Below, piece by piece: positions 1 through 11,507 of a stretch of 64,000 bases of DNA. The DNA is from Calliphora vicina (taxonomy: Eukaryota > Arthropoda > Insecta > Diptera > Calliphoridae), in contig NC_088780.1 of assembly GCF_958450345.1 (NCBI RefSeq), positions 59,927,533-59,991,532 of the forward strand, written 5' to 3'. The number at the start of each line of letters is the position of its first letter. Within the stretch, counting starts at the first letter, position 1. Under the pieces are notes generated by a model, which saw only the letters and a program-made list of their open reading frames with translations, did no database searches and was not told where the DNA came from. A program made the translations under genes and the position numbers.

Positions 1-600
1 TGTATAACGTCTTTCGCCCACCAAGGGTAGTATACAATTGAAGACAGCGCCTATATTGCGTTTCAAATAAGGCTTTAGATTCCAAGTTTAGAACCTTAAA
101 TAGATAAGCCAAACACACTAAAAGTCCACTCCAATGGTCAGCATCGTGGGTATTGAGCAAACAGTTTTTTATTTATTAATTTAAAGATAAATTACACAGT
201 ATTGAGAATTGTTACATACTACACATATTTCATTGAAAATTTCTCGGTGTACTGTAACCTTTCTCTAAATGTGGCAACGCTTCCCTGATTATTTACAATT
301 AAAATAGACTTGTAAAGACTACCTTGTAATTTGTTTATATCATGGAAGCGTTGATATTCTGGGCACTGTCAGTGTTACCCAATTTTTTTATTTGTAGATA
401 AGGGCAATTAAAATTATACCATATTTTCTGATAGGTAATAGCACACACAATATAAAAATAGCATTTTAAAATATTTCCCAAACATCAACTTTCTAAAACT
501 AATGACTAAAATTTTACTGCGATGGAGTTTTGTAAATGCACTTCAAAACTTCAGCGTCGCAAAGTGGCGATTAATTTATAGAAGCAGTAGTTTTAAAATA
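1..600. other. AT-rich stretch without recognised gene
   Basis: No convincing coding frame, RNA gene or paired terminal repeat was found here. The sequence is AT-rich and interrupted by stops in all frames. Confidence 0.5.
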
Positions 601-824
601 CACACAGTTACTAAAGTATACGTACGATCGACTTTTTGGAACTTTTTTTAAAAATCTATATATATGTATATATAAATACAAGGCTCACTGATTCACTGAC
701 TCATCAGTCATGAGTGAGTGAATAAGTGAATGAATAAGTCAGGCCTTGTATTTTTATATATATATATAGATTTTTAAAAAAAGGTCCAAAAAGTAAATCG
801 TACGTATAATTTAGTAACTGTGTG
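601..824. mobile_element. Foldback MITE, 224 bp, TA duplication
   Basis: The two halves are inverted copies. The left end starts CACACAGTTACTAAA and the right end is its near-exact complement finishing TTTAGTAACTGTGTG. Each side is bordered by TA (599-600 and 825-826). The arms run about 90 bp with few mismatches and include an AT dinucleotide run. A TA duplication with no coding capacity suggests a non-autonomous Tc1/mariner-type element, though TA is common in this AT-rich DNA. Confidence 0.75.
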
Positions 825-840
825 TATGTATTATGTTTTT

Positions 841-1860
841 TATTAATGAGTTATCATAAGCACATAAAACACAGCATTTTAGAAAAAAAACGTTAAATTT
901 TTGTTTAACCCGTTAAGCGCATTATTGTTTTTTCTAAAGACTTTATTTCACAATTTATGCTGTAACTTTGGAATGGAAAGCGATAAATTAATGATTTAAA
1001 TTGAAACTTAAAGCATACTTAATGTGCTATTAAAAAATTCAAATTATAAATTTATTTTATGTATTTATATTAGTAAAAATTTCATTTAAATTCCAGCTCT
1101 TGTTTCACAGAAAATTTTATAAATGTACAAATTTTTTTCAAAAAAGTCACAAAAGAGAATATTATAATTTTTTAGTAATGACTAATCATAAATACATAAA
1201 AACACAGTATTTAACAAAAAAAAAATTAGAAAAAATTGTTTAACCCGTTATGCCTTAGTTCCCAATTTAAGCTGTAACTTTGAAATGAAAAGCGATAAAT
1301 TAATGAAAAAAATTGGAAATTAAATAATAAATTTATTACACTATGCGACAAATAGTAGGGTCAGTGATAAGCGGGGGTTCTGCCCAATGGGAAATATTAG
1401 ATCGGTAAAAAAAGTTATACGTGTCCCGGCGTTTCGCTGGGTCAGGTCTAGGAATCGAGATATATCGATTTTAAATTAGTATATATCGTATAGGAAAAAT
1501 TGTAATTCGTTTGCTTTTTTCATGCATTTTGACCATCTAAATGTCAGAATATTGCAAAGTTATGTTCAGTAAAGTTGTTAAGCTCAACACCGGCTACAAC
1601 ATAGCCAATAAAGAAAAGTGGTATTTTTGGTTGTATATGTTTGTATTTATATTAGTATAAATTTAATTTAAAATCTAATTTTTGTTTTTCACAAAATTTT
1701 ATAAATTTTTTCAAAAAAGTCACAAAAGAGAATATTATAATATTTTAGTAATGAACAATCATAAATACATAAAAACATAGCCTTAAACAAATGTAAGAAA
1801 ACATTTTTTTAACCTGTCAGGCTTTTTTTGTTTTTCGAAAAAAAACATGATCCACAATTT
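841..1860 (+). repeat. Diverged direct repeats
   Basis: A block containing 'taatgant-atcataa-acataaaa-aca' followed by 'gtttaacccgtta' occurs near 845-925, 1175-1255 and, more diverged, 1748-1825. The stretch 1095-1185 (cacaaaagagaatattataa) also recurs at 1680-1755, giving a repeat of about 580 bp. No gene lies inside. It looks like partly duplicated old repeat sequence. Confidence 0.6.
1425..1451 (+). mobile_element. Helitron-like 3' end
   Basis: A GC-rich hairpin (CCCGGCG, loop ttt, CGCTGGG) is followed about 6 bases later by CTAG. Helitrons end in a short hairpin followed by CTRR. The base after CTAG is G rather than the usual T, so this may be an eroded or chance match. The 5' end of the element was not located. 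Confidence 0.4.
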
Positions 1861-2268
1861 TTAAGTTAATAATTCCTATTAGTATAAATTTGTATCCCGT
1901 TTTTGCTATCACTAAATTCAGTAAATGTAAAAATTAATCTGAAAAAATAAAAAATTTTAAACTTTTTGGGGAACATTTGGTTTCCTTTTACCTTTTATAT
2001 ATTAAAATATTTGTATTATTCTGCATTCTCAAATTCACCACAAATATCCCAATTATCATAATCTTCATCATCATTATTACAATATTTTTCATCATTATCG
2101 TCATCACTATCATTTACAGGTCTTGTTCAATAAATGACAACCAGAGTTTGTACACAAACTTGATTGTCTGAACATTTTTTTTTAAATATAACCTGATATC
2201 CTATACTTTTCTAAACAAAATAAAACCAATTCCAACTTTTACTAACTCAATAACTAACTTGTGGCCCA
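1861..2268. other. No recognised feature
   Basis: AT-rich. The short open frame at 1977-2171 is made of low-complexity Ile/Phe codons and is not credible as a gene. Confidence 0.45.
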
Positions 2269-2272
2269 TTAA

Positions 2273-2512
2273 CCCGCCAGTGGTGACGCAAATTTTACTT
2301 TCATAAATGGCGACTCCGGTCTAAAGCTCTAATAGTTAACTTTTTTAAGTTTATTCTTTTTGACAACAAAAAAAAAGATATTTAATCAAGTTAAGTTCAT
2401 TTCCTTCAATTTTAAAATTCACAAAATGTTTTAAAAACAATAACGGAGAATAAAATTATTCGATTTTTTTAACACACCCGGTCTCACAGACATATAGATC
2501 ACCATTGGCGTG
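2273..2512. mobile_element. Short TTAA-flanked MITE, piggyBac-like
   Basis: The element is bordered by TTAA on both sides (2269-2272, 2513-2516). The left end is CCCGCCAGTGGTGA and the complement of the right end is CACGCCAATGGTGA, so the inverted repeats match at 12 of 14 positions. TTAA duplication is the mark of piggyBac-type transposition. At 240 bp it has no coding capacity. Confidence 0.55.
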
Positions 2513-2516
2513 TTAA

Positions 2517-3698
2517 ATGTGGAAATTATTCCAATTTTGGACCTTTTTTAAAAAAAAATTATTAAAAATATTTATATATAATTTTTATAAAAAAAAAATT
2601 ACTATATTCTTTAATACCTGATGTTGAAGGTTCCATTATAAAAAATTTACTTTTAGAACGCATGCTAAATTTTATTAAAATCGGCCAAGCCACCCACATA
2701 CCATCCATGTAATCCAAATCAAAAAGTCTAGAAATTTGGTGCATACATTTTTTAAAATCGGCCACGCCCACCGACATACATAGATAATTCGTTTATAATT
2801 CGACAAAAAATTTTAAGTTTTCATATTGTTCGGAAAACTTCCGAGAACTTTCATTTTATTACAACAACAGCTTCGGGCTACATTATTTGTTTTTCCATGG
2901 AAAATCAAAAATATAATAATTTTTAGAGGCTTATAGATTTGGTCATAACAGTTAAAGGTTTATGATATCCCCATACTCTACTTCAATTTTTGAAAAATAA
3001 AATATGTACAAATTTTCTTAAAACTATAAGTGCACATTTCATCTTTAAACATTTCTCTACAAAACTGCATCATTTGCTTTTTGAAATTGAGTGGTCAAAA
3101 AATAGGGTTTTTGACACCAAAATCCCACTGTGCGTCATTGCGGCACCAGTTAACGTTATCCTATCATCCTAATATTGTACAAAGCGTGTTTCTACAATAC
3201 ATAAAACATTTCTAGAGTGGTCGGTCAAAATTCGTAATTTAATTTTTTTGGAGCACTCTAATTTACTTACATCAGTACAAATTTATACATAAATATTTTA
3301 TAAAATGATCAATGTTCAGAAAAACTAACTCCATATACTGTAAAAACGTAGGAATAAAATTTATATATGTATGTACTTACATATACATATATTTTAAGGT
3401 GGATCCTCAATGTATGGAATAATTGAAAGCTCATTTGTTTTAAATACAAAAACGCAGTTTTGGAAACAAAATTTGACAAAAGTTTGAGCTCAATCGTATA
3501 TGCCAAACATTTCTCTAGAACAAATTTAAACTCTATCTGCAACTTCAGATGGTTTCCATACAAAAAAAATAATTTTCACGAAAATTTACCAAAATTTAAA
3601 AACAAAATATATTTGTACAATTATTGCAACAAAATAAAATGGTTTATTTATGTTATTTATGTATAACATAATTATTAAGGCTGTATTCAATTGCTGTT
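2517..3698. other. No recognised gene
   Basis: AT-rich DNA with several short open frames of biased composition and no family resemblance. No paired termini were seen. Confidence 0.45.
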
Positions 3699-4199
3699 TT
3701 AAAAACTCGGATATTTTTTGATATAATCACCGACAACTTGAATCAAATATTGCTTCTCCTCTTCGTTCCTGTACAATGTTTTATTATAGGCCTCCATAAT
3801 TTTCACGAATCTTTCCGTGGTGTCGTTTACAACGAGAGTTTAGACGACAATTTTCAAGGTCATGTTTCCGGCTGATATCGTATAAATTCAAGCGGCAAGT
3901 TAAATCAATGCAAAGTTTCTAGTTTTCACAGTTACAAAAGCGCTGAAGTCATTCGACAAAAATTGCTCATTTACTTCTGCAAAATTAGCCATCATTTTTT
4001 TTTCTTCGGATAGAACGTGCAACGTCTTCAGAGCCATCGGAGTTATCGCAATCATATGAATTGCGCTGTAAATGAATACACATTAAATAAATATAATAAA
4101 ATTCTTCCTCTCCTACAATATTCAAATACTTACCAGTTGCTAAGGTATTAATTTCAGAAGTCGCTCGTAATCGCCGCACAGAGTGGCAAATTTAAACAT
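3699..4199 (-). pseudogene. Broken two-exon gene, unrecognised
   Basis: On the minus strand an ATG at 4199 opens a frame (MFKFATLCGDYERLL) that meets one TAG. It reaches a good donor (CTG|GTAAGTATT at 4133), then a 68-bp intron ending TTTACAG at 4066. The reading frame continues across the junction as a Ser/Asp-rich segment and a basic SIRRKKMM stretch, stopping near 3903. After a frame change a second charged segment (KIMEAYNKTLYRNEEEKQYL) runs to a stop at 3699. The matched splice signals and kept phase suggest a former gene or transposon accessory ORF; the internal stop and frame change say it is dead. I do not recognise the family, and the two segments may not belong together. Confidence 0.35.
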
Positions 4200-4299
4200 A
4201 GCCGCAAAAACTCTATAACTTTTGACATGCGGTTTTTTTCGTTTGGTATGTGACTTTGTAACCCTTATTTTGGTATATACATATACAGATCCGCCAACT

Positions 4300-4890
4300 C
4301 AAATCGAAGCTAAAAGATTGCTCTTGGAAATTCGAAAAAATTTAATCTTTGAATAAATATCTACAAAATCTGGACCTTCAGTTACAGAAAGTCAATATAA
4401 AATATTTTTTAAATCACTAGGCCCCCGTTTCCTGGCTGATGGCGATTATAATGCTAAGCACACATTCTAGGGATCACGGCTGATTACCCATAAAGGTCGT
4501 ATTTTGTTTGATACAATTTCTAAAATGGGTTTTAATGTGATTTCTAGCGGCCAACCTACTTATTGGCCTACTGATCCAAGAAAAATACCGGATGTTATTG
4601 ATTTTAGCGTAACAAAAAATATCCCTAGAGAAATAATTCAAGTTGAACCCTCGCTGGAACTATCTTAAGGTCACTCAACCACTATTGTTACTTTATTGAG
4701 CCCCCGAAAATCGTATCCCCGCCTGGTAATTTAGCGATGGCAGGCGCAAGAATTAATTGGCTCAAATATAAACAAGTAAGAAAGTTGATTGAATTAACAG
4801 TTTGTTTGTCATTATACAACGACATACACTAAATCCTAAATAGTTCTGCCAATGACTTTTTACGAATAGTCTTCCAGCTCAGATTTTTAA
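4300..4890 (+). pseudogene. jockey-clade retrotransposon endonuclease fragment
   Basis: Translating from about 4400 gives a run typical of the apurinic-like endonuclease domain of jockey-clade non-LTR retrotransposons: a GDYNAKH block, then a PTYWPTDPRKIPDVIDF block (about 4556-4606) carrying the conserved Asp, then a damaged version of the terminal S-D-H-S motif, where a stop codon stands in place of the Asp (near 4669). Another stop follows the first block near 4469. After about 4700 a frame shift is needed to follow the linker (NWLKYKQ). The enzyme would nick target DNA to prime reverse transcription. No reverse transcriptase follows, so this is a short dead fragment. Confidence 0.75.
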
Positions 4891-5049
4891 GTTTTTGAGA
4901 AACGTCTGCAGCAGTTATCTACATTTTCAAACGTATGTATGTGCAATTAGCTACTATTGGGCCGGCCTGTGCATCTACTTCAAGACATTAACAAATCGAT
5001 TTTTTATCCAAAAAAAAAAAAAAGATTTAATTTTTTTTTTTGACACATT

Positions 5050-5348
5050 CATTAGAGTGTCCCTTAGAATTAAATTTTTTGAAATGTAGAAACGGTACCA
5101 GCTGAAAACTTTCGTTATGACCTAAAATACCACCAAAAAATGTTTAAAATAATCGAAATGTTTACGTAATTGTCGTTCTAATGAGATATAAAAGACAAAA
5201 ATTGGTTAAAAATTTAAAAGTTATTAAAAAAACGCCAGGCCATTAACTTGTCTCAGGCCACTAGAATAAGAAATGTAGGAACAAAATTAACATATTTTAA
5301 CACAAAAGTTTATTCTTACTTAAAATATATCCATATTTACTTGTATAA
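5050..5348 (+). repeat. Repeat R1, left part (interrupted copy)
   Basis: Starts with the R1 terminus CATTAGAGTGTCCCTTAG and follows the complete R1 copy at 11855-12850 almost base for base (shared blocks include aataccaccaaaaaa and cgccaggccattaac). It is cut at 5348 by the insertion that follows and resumes at 7389. Confidence 0.8.
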
Positions 5349-7388
5349 AGGTACGGTCAGACACAGCTAATATTTGACGTTTATCGTTAAATATTTCATT
5401 GCCTGAGTCTGACCACAAATAAAATTTAGAGCAAACAACAAAACAGATGATTTTAGTCAAACAAAATTTTTTGTCGGCACACAAAATATTTTCTTATTGT
5501 GACCAAAGTGTGACCACTAGCTATATAAATACCTAAAAACTATTTTTAAGGTTAAAGCACTTATTTTAAATTATAAAGCAATTATTTTATTAATGTTTTA
5601 ATAAATTTTGTTATCATATAGTGAATTTAATTTTTCACTTTTTTTTGACTAAACTGCTACGAAAAAGAATCAGTAAATTTATTTGCCGTGTGGTCACACT
5701 ATATCAAATACTTTCATGAAATAATTGTTTGATCAAATAGAGAAAAACAGAAAATTATTTGCTCAGTATGGCGGCAAAATAAGAGGAGTTTATTTAAATA
5801 TTTTTGGTACTAAATTAAAGGCACAAATTCACTATTTTTTTTTTAACATAAATATATATTCAATATTTCTTTAATATTTGTTATTTAAATTATTTTCACA
5901 TAAAAGTCATTCAGCATAGGATGACATACTGGGAGAAAACCTAATTGAAGACATGAAGTCTATGTTGCGATTTTTGCAATTTTATGCGATTTATATTTTT
6001 ATACGTTTAACGTAGTCTGATGTTTGATTATTTTTTATTTATACATGGAGTTTGTCTATTTTCAAAATTTAAACTTGCTCATATGTACATATGGAATAAG
6101 TATTAACTGAAATTTTATACAGATTGAATTTAAAATCAAAGAAAATTTTTTATACATACATAAATAGTATGAATTGATTGTAATTAAAAAATAATTCTTA
6201 AACAGTATGATCTGTTTAATTTTTTTTTACTGCAGAAGTAGAATATGTCTACTAGCATTTTTCACTTTTCTGATTTTAGTATCATACAAAAATTTTTATT
6301 ATAAATTTTTAGATAATGCGATTGAATTGGAATTAATTAAAAATTTATGTAAAAAAGGTAAACATTTCCATAAATTTAACAATATTTGTGAACATATTCT
6401 TATTCTGAATGAAAAAAGTTTAGAAAAAGTCGTGTTCGATTAATAATATGTATTAAAAAACCAATAAGCATTTTTACTGGAATTCAAGTTGGTAGCAAGT
6501 GTAATTCAAGTCTTGAGTTATAGTCAAGCATTTGTATTACACTTTATTTCAATAGCATTCTCCAGTAAAAAGGAAACATAAATTCAAGCCATATGTTTTT
6601 TGTTTGAAAAATATTTAATATTTCAAATATTTTTCAAGTATAAAACATGATTACATTTCCATTCAATTTAAATTATGAATTGTAATAGTAATATAATTTA
6701 ATAAATAAACATTTAATAATTATATTATTAAATTGTTCAAGCTTGAGTTCTTTTCGCGATTTGTTTTCATTATTTAGCGATTTTTAATTTAAGATATAGC
6801 AACACTACTTTTGCGATAACTCATGATGCAACAGCTGTTATTTGACGCTGTTTGATCTTGCAAATGAATTGCAAGATCAAATAAAAAAATACCAAAAATG
6901 CAGGAACATATTTGCTGTTTAGTGGTCACACATTGGTCACATTACAAGATTGTTTTCATATTGGCAAATAAATTTGTTTGACCAAATACAGCTGTTTTCT
7001 TATTTGCAGTGCAAAAATATTTTCTGTTCAAACTAGAAACATAAAATATTTGACGCTTTAATAAAAGTACTGAAATTTCATAATTCTTTCAAATGTAAAG
7101 CAAAATCTTGTAATATTTTACGTTCTAGAAATTTCTTTTTTATTGATGAAATTAAAGTTGTTTTGCAGCTTTATTTAATAATTATTTAGAACAAATATTA
7201 CCATAAATGTGACCACAAGACAAATATATTTTCCCCTTTGTGTGTTCGGTGTAATTTTATTAAACACATATGGCAAATAAATGTGTACAGTGTGAACACA
7301 AAATCAACCCATGAATTATTTGATGTAGTTTTGATCAAACACATGAAACATCTTGTGTCAAATAATTTGCGTAGTCTGACCCTACCTT
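5349..7388. mobile_element. 2-kb TIR element with TAA duplication, Harbinger-like
   Basis: The left terminus is AGGTACGGTCAGAC; the complement of the right terminus is AGGTAGGGTCAGAC (13 of 14). TAA flanks both sides (5346-5348, 7389-7391). The flanking R1 sequence is continuous if the element and one TAA are removed. A 3-bp TWA duplication is typical of PIF/Harbinger elements. The ends are rich in short motifs in both orientations (tgtgaccac, tttgaccaaata), probably transposase-binding repeats. There is no transposase, so it is non-autonomous. The frame at 6207-6443 is probably not a gene, since its 3' part is a repeat also found at 15890-16010 and 55800-55910. A fragment related to the 47249-49133 element lies at about 6455-6590. 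Confidence 0.75.
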
Positions 7389-7745
7389 AAGAGTTTTTAT
7401 CTTCATAGGATACAGTTAATCTATTCGCAGGTATAACCAAAAAAAATATTTTTTTTAACGGTATTTTCAAAACTCCAATTTAAAATTTTTAAAAATTTTG
7501 TAAAACAAATTTCAGAATTTTTTTATCATCACATGGGGCTTTATTTACAACAAAAAAGTATGTCACTACCTCCTATATTTTTTCCGTACCTGCGATATAA
7601 ATTTTGCGATTTTCGAAATATTATATATTTTTGGGCCGATTTTGATAAAACTTAAGAAAAATATAAAATGAAGTCTAGTATTTACAATAACAGTACAAAA
7701 ATTAAAATTAACCGTTAATAGCACTTGGAGTCCAAATGACCCAGA
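7389..7745 (+). repeat. Repeat R1, right part of interrupted copy
   Basis: Continues R1 from 5348 (gagtttttatcttcatagga, then ttttccgtacctgcgat). From about 7640 it follows the variant also seen at 22745-22845 (aaatgaagtctagtattt, agcacttgg). The expected right terminus is absent; R1 ends about 20 bp before the Transib-like element. Confidence 0.75.
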
Positions 7746-7767
7746 ACTGCTAAATTTAGTACCGATC

Positions 7768-10700
7768 CACAGTGGGGTCAAATGCCTTTTTTTTACGGAT
7801 TTATTAATATCTCAACAACAACAATAGCGACGTTCGCAAAATTTTACGTGGGTATCTCTTAGACCAATCCGCATATTGTATCAAAATTTTAGGGATATAG
7901 GAGGGGTAAGTCAATTACCCACCATATAAAATAATTATTAACTGCGCTATATCTATAGAACTACAATAGTTATGCACACTAAATTTGCTGTGGGTAACTC
8001 TAAAAACAAACTACACGTTCCACAAAAATCGGAAGGGTATACTAGGGTGTAATCGGGTTCCCCCCATACAAGTGAATTACTAATTCTCCTATATCTAAAC
8101 TAAATTTATGCATGTTATTGGTAAAAAACTACCATATTGTTTTGAGATGATATAATTATATTAACTAGCAATGGGAGGGTGAATAATATAGATCTTTCCC
8201 AACACCTGCCACTAAAAGACTTCGGATACGAATTATTTTAGAACTGATTTTCAATGATTTTTTAACTCATATAGAAATAAATAACATAATTTCTTTGTAT
8301 TTAATTAAAAATGGATGTGTTTTTTACAAAAATAACAGGTTTTAGTTCAAAAATTAAACATAAAAATATGCTAAAGGACTTAATTATTATTCATAATCAA
8401 CATCAGACTCATCATCATCCAAGCTTTCATTAAAATCATAGACATCATTATCATCACCATCATCATGTCTAATTAAATCCATAGCCTCCTCTGGCAAGGT
8501 ATGTGACTTCTTTTTCGGTAAATTACACATGCTAGAAACAACGGGATCAGAGCTTAACAAAAAATAGTTTATAATATCTTCATTAGATTTTTCGCGGCTG
8601 CACTTTCTTGAATGAAATTCCCTAGATTTTTTGAAATCCTTATTTCTAGCTTCTTGAGCTTCTTCCGATAGTTGGCCAACAGGTAAAAGGGCGTGATTAA
8701 CAATTTCTGGTCCGTGAATAAAATACTTATGCAAAGTAGGGGTCATGTTGTACCATGGATATAATTCAACAAAAAGTCTTCCTACTTTATGTGAAAATAT
8801 TCTAAATTTCTCGTTGTCAATTTCATAACCACTAGACACTACAATAAGCAGCACGTGCATATGCTTTATTAAGTTTAAATTTAATCCCGTTATTTCGGCT
8901 GATTTTTCAGCAAATTGAAAAAAACGTCTCGATGTATTACCATCATTTGTGTTTCCAAAACCAGGCTTGGGCTGATCAACTATTAATCCCAATTTTTCTT
9001 TAAACAATTTTTGGATTCTTAATTTGGTTTCAGAAACGATTCTTTTTTCAGACTCAGTTCTAGCCTGCCACTTTTTTATAGGTAATTTGTATGCAATATG
9101 TAAGAGACTTTCAAAAAACCTAATCCAGCCATGTAGAATAGAAAGGCCGAATTTTAAATTTTCAACATTCACAGGTTTTTCAATCATTTCATCTATATTG
9201 TTAAAACTTTTGCTAGTGGCGCCACATAAATAACACTTTTGTGTTGACGTAGTATCAGTCAAAGCATTACACACCTTTCCATCAATCATTGTCAAAATTA
9301 ATTTATGATAAACATGCACAGCTTTATCAGCAATTGTTACAGTTGAACAAATTAAATTCTTTATCTCATTCTCCACCCTTTCTTTTTCGGCAATCGACAC
9401 AGAAGGGGTTTCCTTTACGAATTCAATTTTTAAAGGTCTGCAAAATCTGGTGGAAGACGGTCGAGGATTCTGCCAAACGACCTCTTCTTCTAACATAAGC
9501 TTAATAGGCACAATTGTTGTTAAAAATACTGATGAATCACCAGCATCACATCCATGAAAAACTTGTTTGTAGGAGCTATGGCCAGAGCTTCCATCAAAAC
9601 CCCATTTGGTGTATAATTGAAGCTTGTGATTGGTTAAGGAGTCAAGACGATTTTCATGAAGTTGAACTAATCGCTCTGCAGTGTGGTTCAACAGTGCTTG
9701 TAGACTTACTTCAGCGCAGGTTTCGCTTATTTTGAAGCTCTCCTTCCCTGGATAACACTTTTTTTTCTCTATTTGAATATTTTTGTATGATGGAAACCTG
9801 TCTGGAGCAGATTGACGAATGACATTGTACTGGTGTCGGGTTAATCTAGCTTCTACAAAAACAGACAGAGCCTTTATGTTGGGCATTTTTTCTCTGATAT
9901 GTGGTTTCTCCAAATTTTTATTAATGCTTTTGACCGCTGAAGGTGCCAATTTGATGATGCTTTGCACAGCTTTTGATTTTTCTACGCAACCACTCGTTCT
10001 CAATTTGATTTGTGCAGCATGTACTAAAATTGGTAACTCTGTAGTGTCCCTTAAAAATTTAGTTTTTTTTGATTTACTTGAGTCGCTAGAATCACTGAAA
10101 GAAATTTCTTTTCTACCACGCTTTCCTGCCTGAGCATTCGTAAATCCAATTGATGATTGCAGCCAAATTTTATTTGCTTCAGTTAGAAATCGGTCTTCCC
10201 TTCTGTGAGCTTTATTCCATTTAATCTTCAAGTCAATAATGAATTGTTTAAAGCTGTTATTGAAAAGTTCAGAATTGCCCTCAGAAAAACCAGTGCGTAT
10301 CTTTAATACTTCTTTCAAATTTGTAATTTTTTCATCAAATGTTTTACCATCGCAATTTTTAAAAATGTCATATAAGCTTTGTCGACTGAAAAAAAACACG
10401 TTTGAGCTGGTTCCTGCAAAGTTTAAATGCATTGCATTGAAATATATGTAACACAATATTTAAAATGAGACAATATAAAAACTACAGATTTGGACGTGAG
10501 TGATAACTGGCTCCCGATATAACATTTTAAAATTTTCGCGATCACGCTCACTAACATGATTTTTTTTATTAAGCTAAATTGCCTGCTATCGGATTACTTC
10601 GTATTAACTACAAGAAAAAACTTCGAATTAAGAAAAAAAAAAAGTTTAAAAAAGCATATACAAACGTGAGTGCATGAGAGTTAAATTGTTAAAATCCCGC

Positions 10701-11507
10701 ATGCTATTCATTCACGATTAGAAACTCAACGGATGGAAAACTAAACTTAACTGAAATAAAGAAAAGTAATTGGTAAAAGTTTATTATTGTTTATCTCATT
10801 ATAATACAAGAATATAGCCACGTCCAGGCCCGACTCACACGTGACTCTCGTATTATTAATCACAACATATGCACATCTCTTATAAAACAAAAAACAATGA
10901 CAATAACAACAACAACGACGACGATAAAACGTTTAGCAGAATCGCTTTTTGTTGGTAGACTTAACGGGTGAAGCTCTTACTAATTTACATATAACTTATG
11001 AGGCGCAGCGATGCGCAACCTAATTTTTTCTGAAACAACGCTTAACTGTCCAGGCTTTTATATTATACTAAATTCTCTGCCCAGCTGAGCCCAGCTAATA
11101 ACTTTATGTCCATTTGAACTGATAAAATCCATTTTTTTTTTGCACTTCCAATATAAAAACTAATAACAAAGCCACTTCCACATATAATTAAAATTTAAAT
11201 TTAACCAAAACATATCAATAATTACCTGAACTTGATGGTTGCATAATTAGATTTATTAATTTTTTGAAATTACTTATTAAAAATCGTATTTATTTGCGGA
11301 ATTTTTTTTATCACTTTTTTATGTTTTTTTCTCACAATATGTATTTTCAACACGAGACTATATAAACACCGTTTCATATTAGACATTAATTTCTTGCCTG
11401 CTGATGTAGAATTTTGTGCTCTTTAAGCAGGTACTTTCAGTTTTCACGATACTTGAAATTTGTTTTTTCAATTAATCCGCAAAATTAGTATGTTTGGCCC
11501 CTCTGTG
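7768..11507 (-). mobile_element. Complete Transib/RAG1-type DNA transposon
   Basis: The left terminus is CACAGTGGGGTCAAA and the complement of the right terminus is CACAGAGGGGCCAAA; a second block of similarity (TTTTRCGGATT) lies about 23-34 bp in from each end. Both sides carry the same 5-bp duplication CGATC (7763-7767, 11508-11512). Transib elements have termini starting CAC, resembling the RAG signal heptamer CACAGTG, and make 5-bp duplications. One intact transposase gene occupies the middle. Removing the element and one CGATC rejoins a CCGATCGGTCCATAAT string, a recurrent part of repeat R2. Intact gene and perfect duplication suggest a recent insertion. Confidence 0.85.
8387..11244 (-). 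CDS. Transib/RAG1-superfamily DDE transposase
   Basis: The main exon (8387-10413) is open throughout. Numbering the full 689-residue open frame from its upstream ATG, the features are: Lys/Ser-rich region 110-135; first Asp at 288 in KWGFDGSSGHSSYKQ; second Asp at 392 in MIDGK; CxxC zinc pair 408/411 in KCYLCGAT; His pair 576/581 in LHKYFIHGPEIV; catalytic Glu probably 602 in SEEAQEARNK; acidic tail 665-689. In RAG1 the same order holds (D600, D708, C727/C730, H937/H942, E962), with identical CxxC and His-to-His spacing. The likely start lies in a 19-nt first exon at 11226-11244 (MQPSSS), with donor CAG|GTAATT and acceptor TTTGCAG at 10414, joining in phase and giving about 681 residues (subtract 8 from the numbers above). 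The enzyme would cut at the CACAG ends and integrate with 5-bp staggers. It appears intact; whether it is active is unknown. Confidence 0.82.

Noticed and set aside
1977..2171. 64-residue frame rich in Ile and Phe
   Set aside because: Composition follows the AT-rich DNA; no domain, no codon bias, no neighbours.
6207..6443. 78-residue frame inside the TAA-flanked element
   Set aside because: Its 3' half is a dispersed repeat that is out of frame or interrupted in the other copies, so coding is unlikely.
9819..10133. 104-residue plus-strand frame
   Set aside because: Antisense shadow of the Transib-like transposase, as are 9024-9233, 9289-9498, 9514-9735 and 10239-10451.
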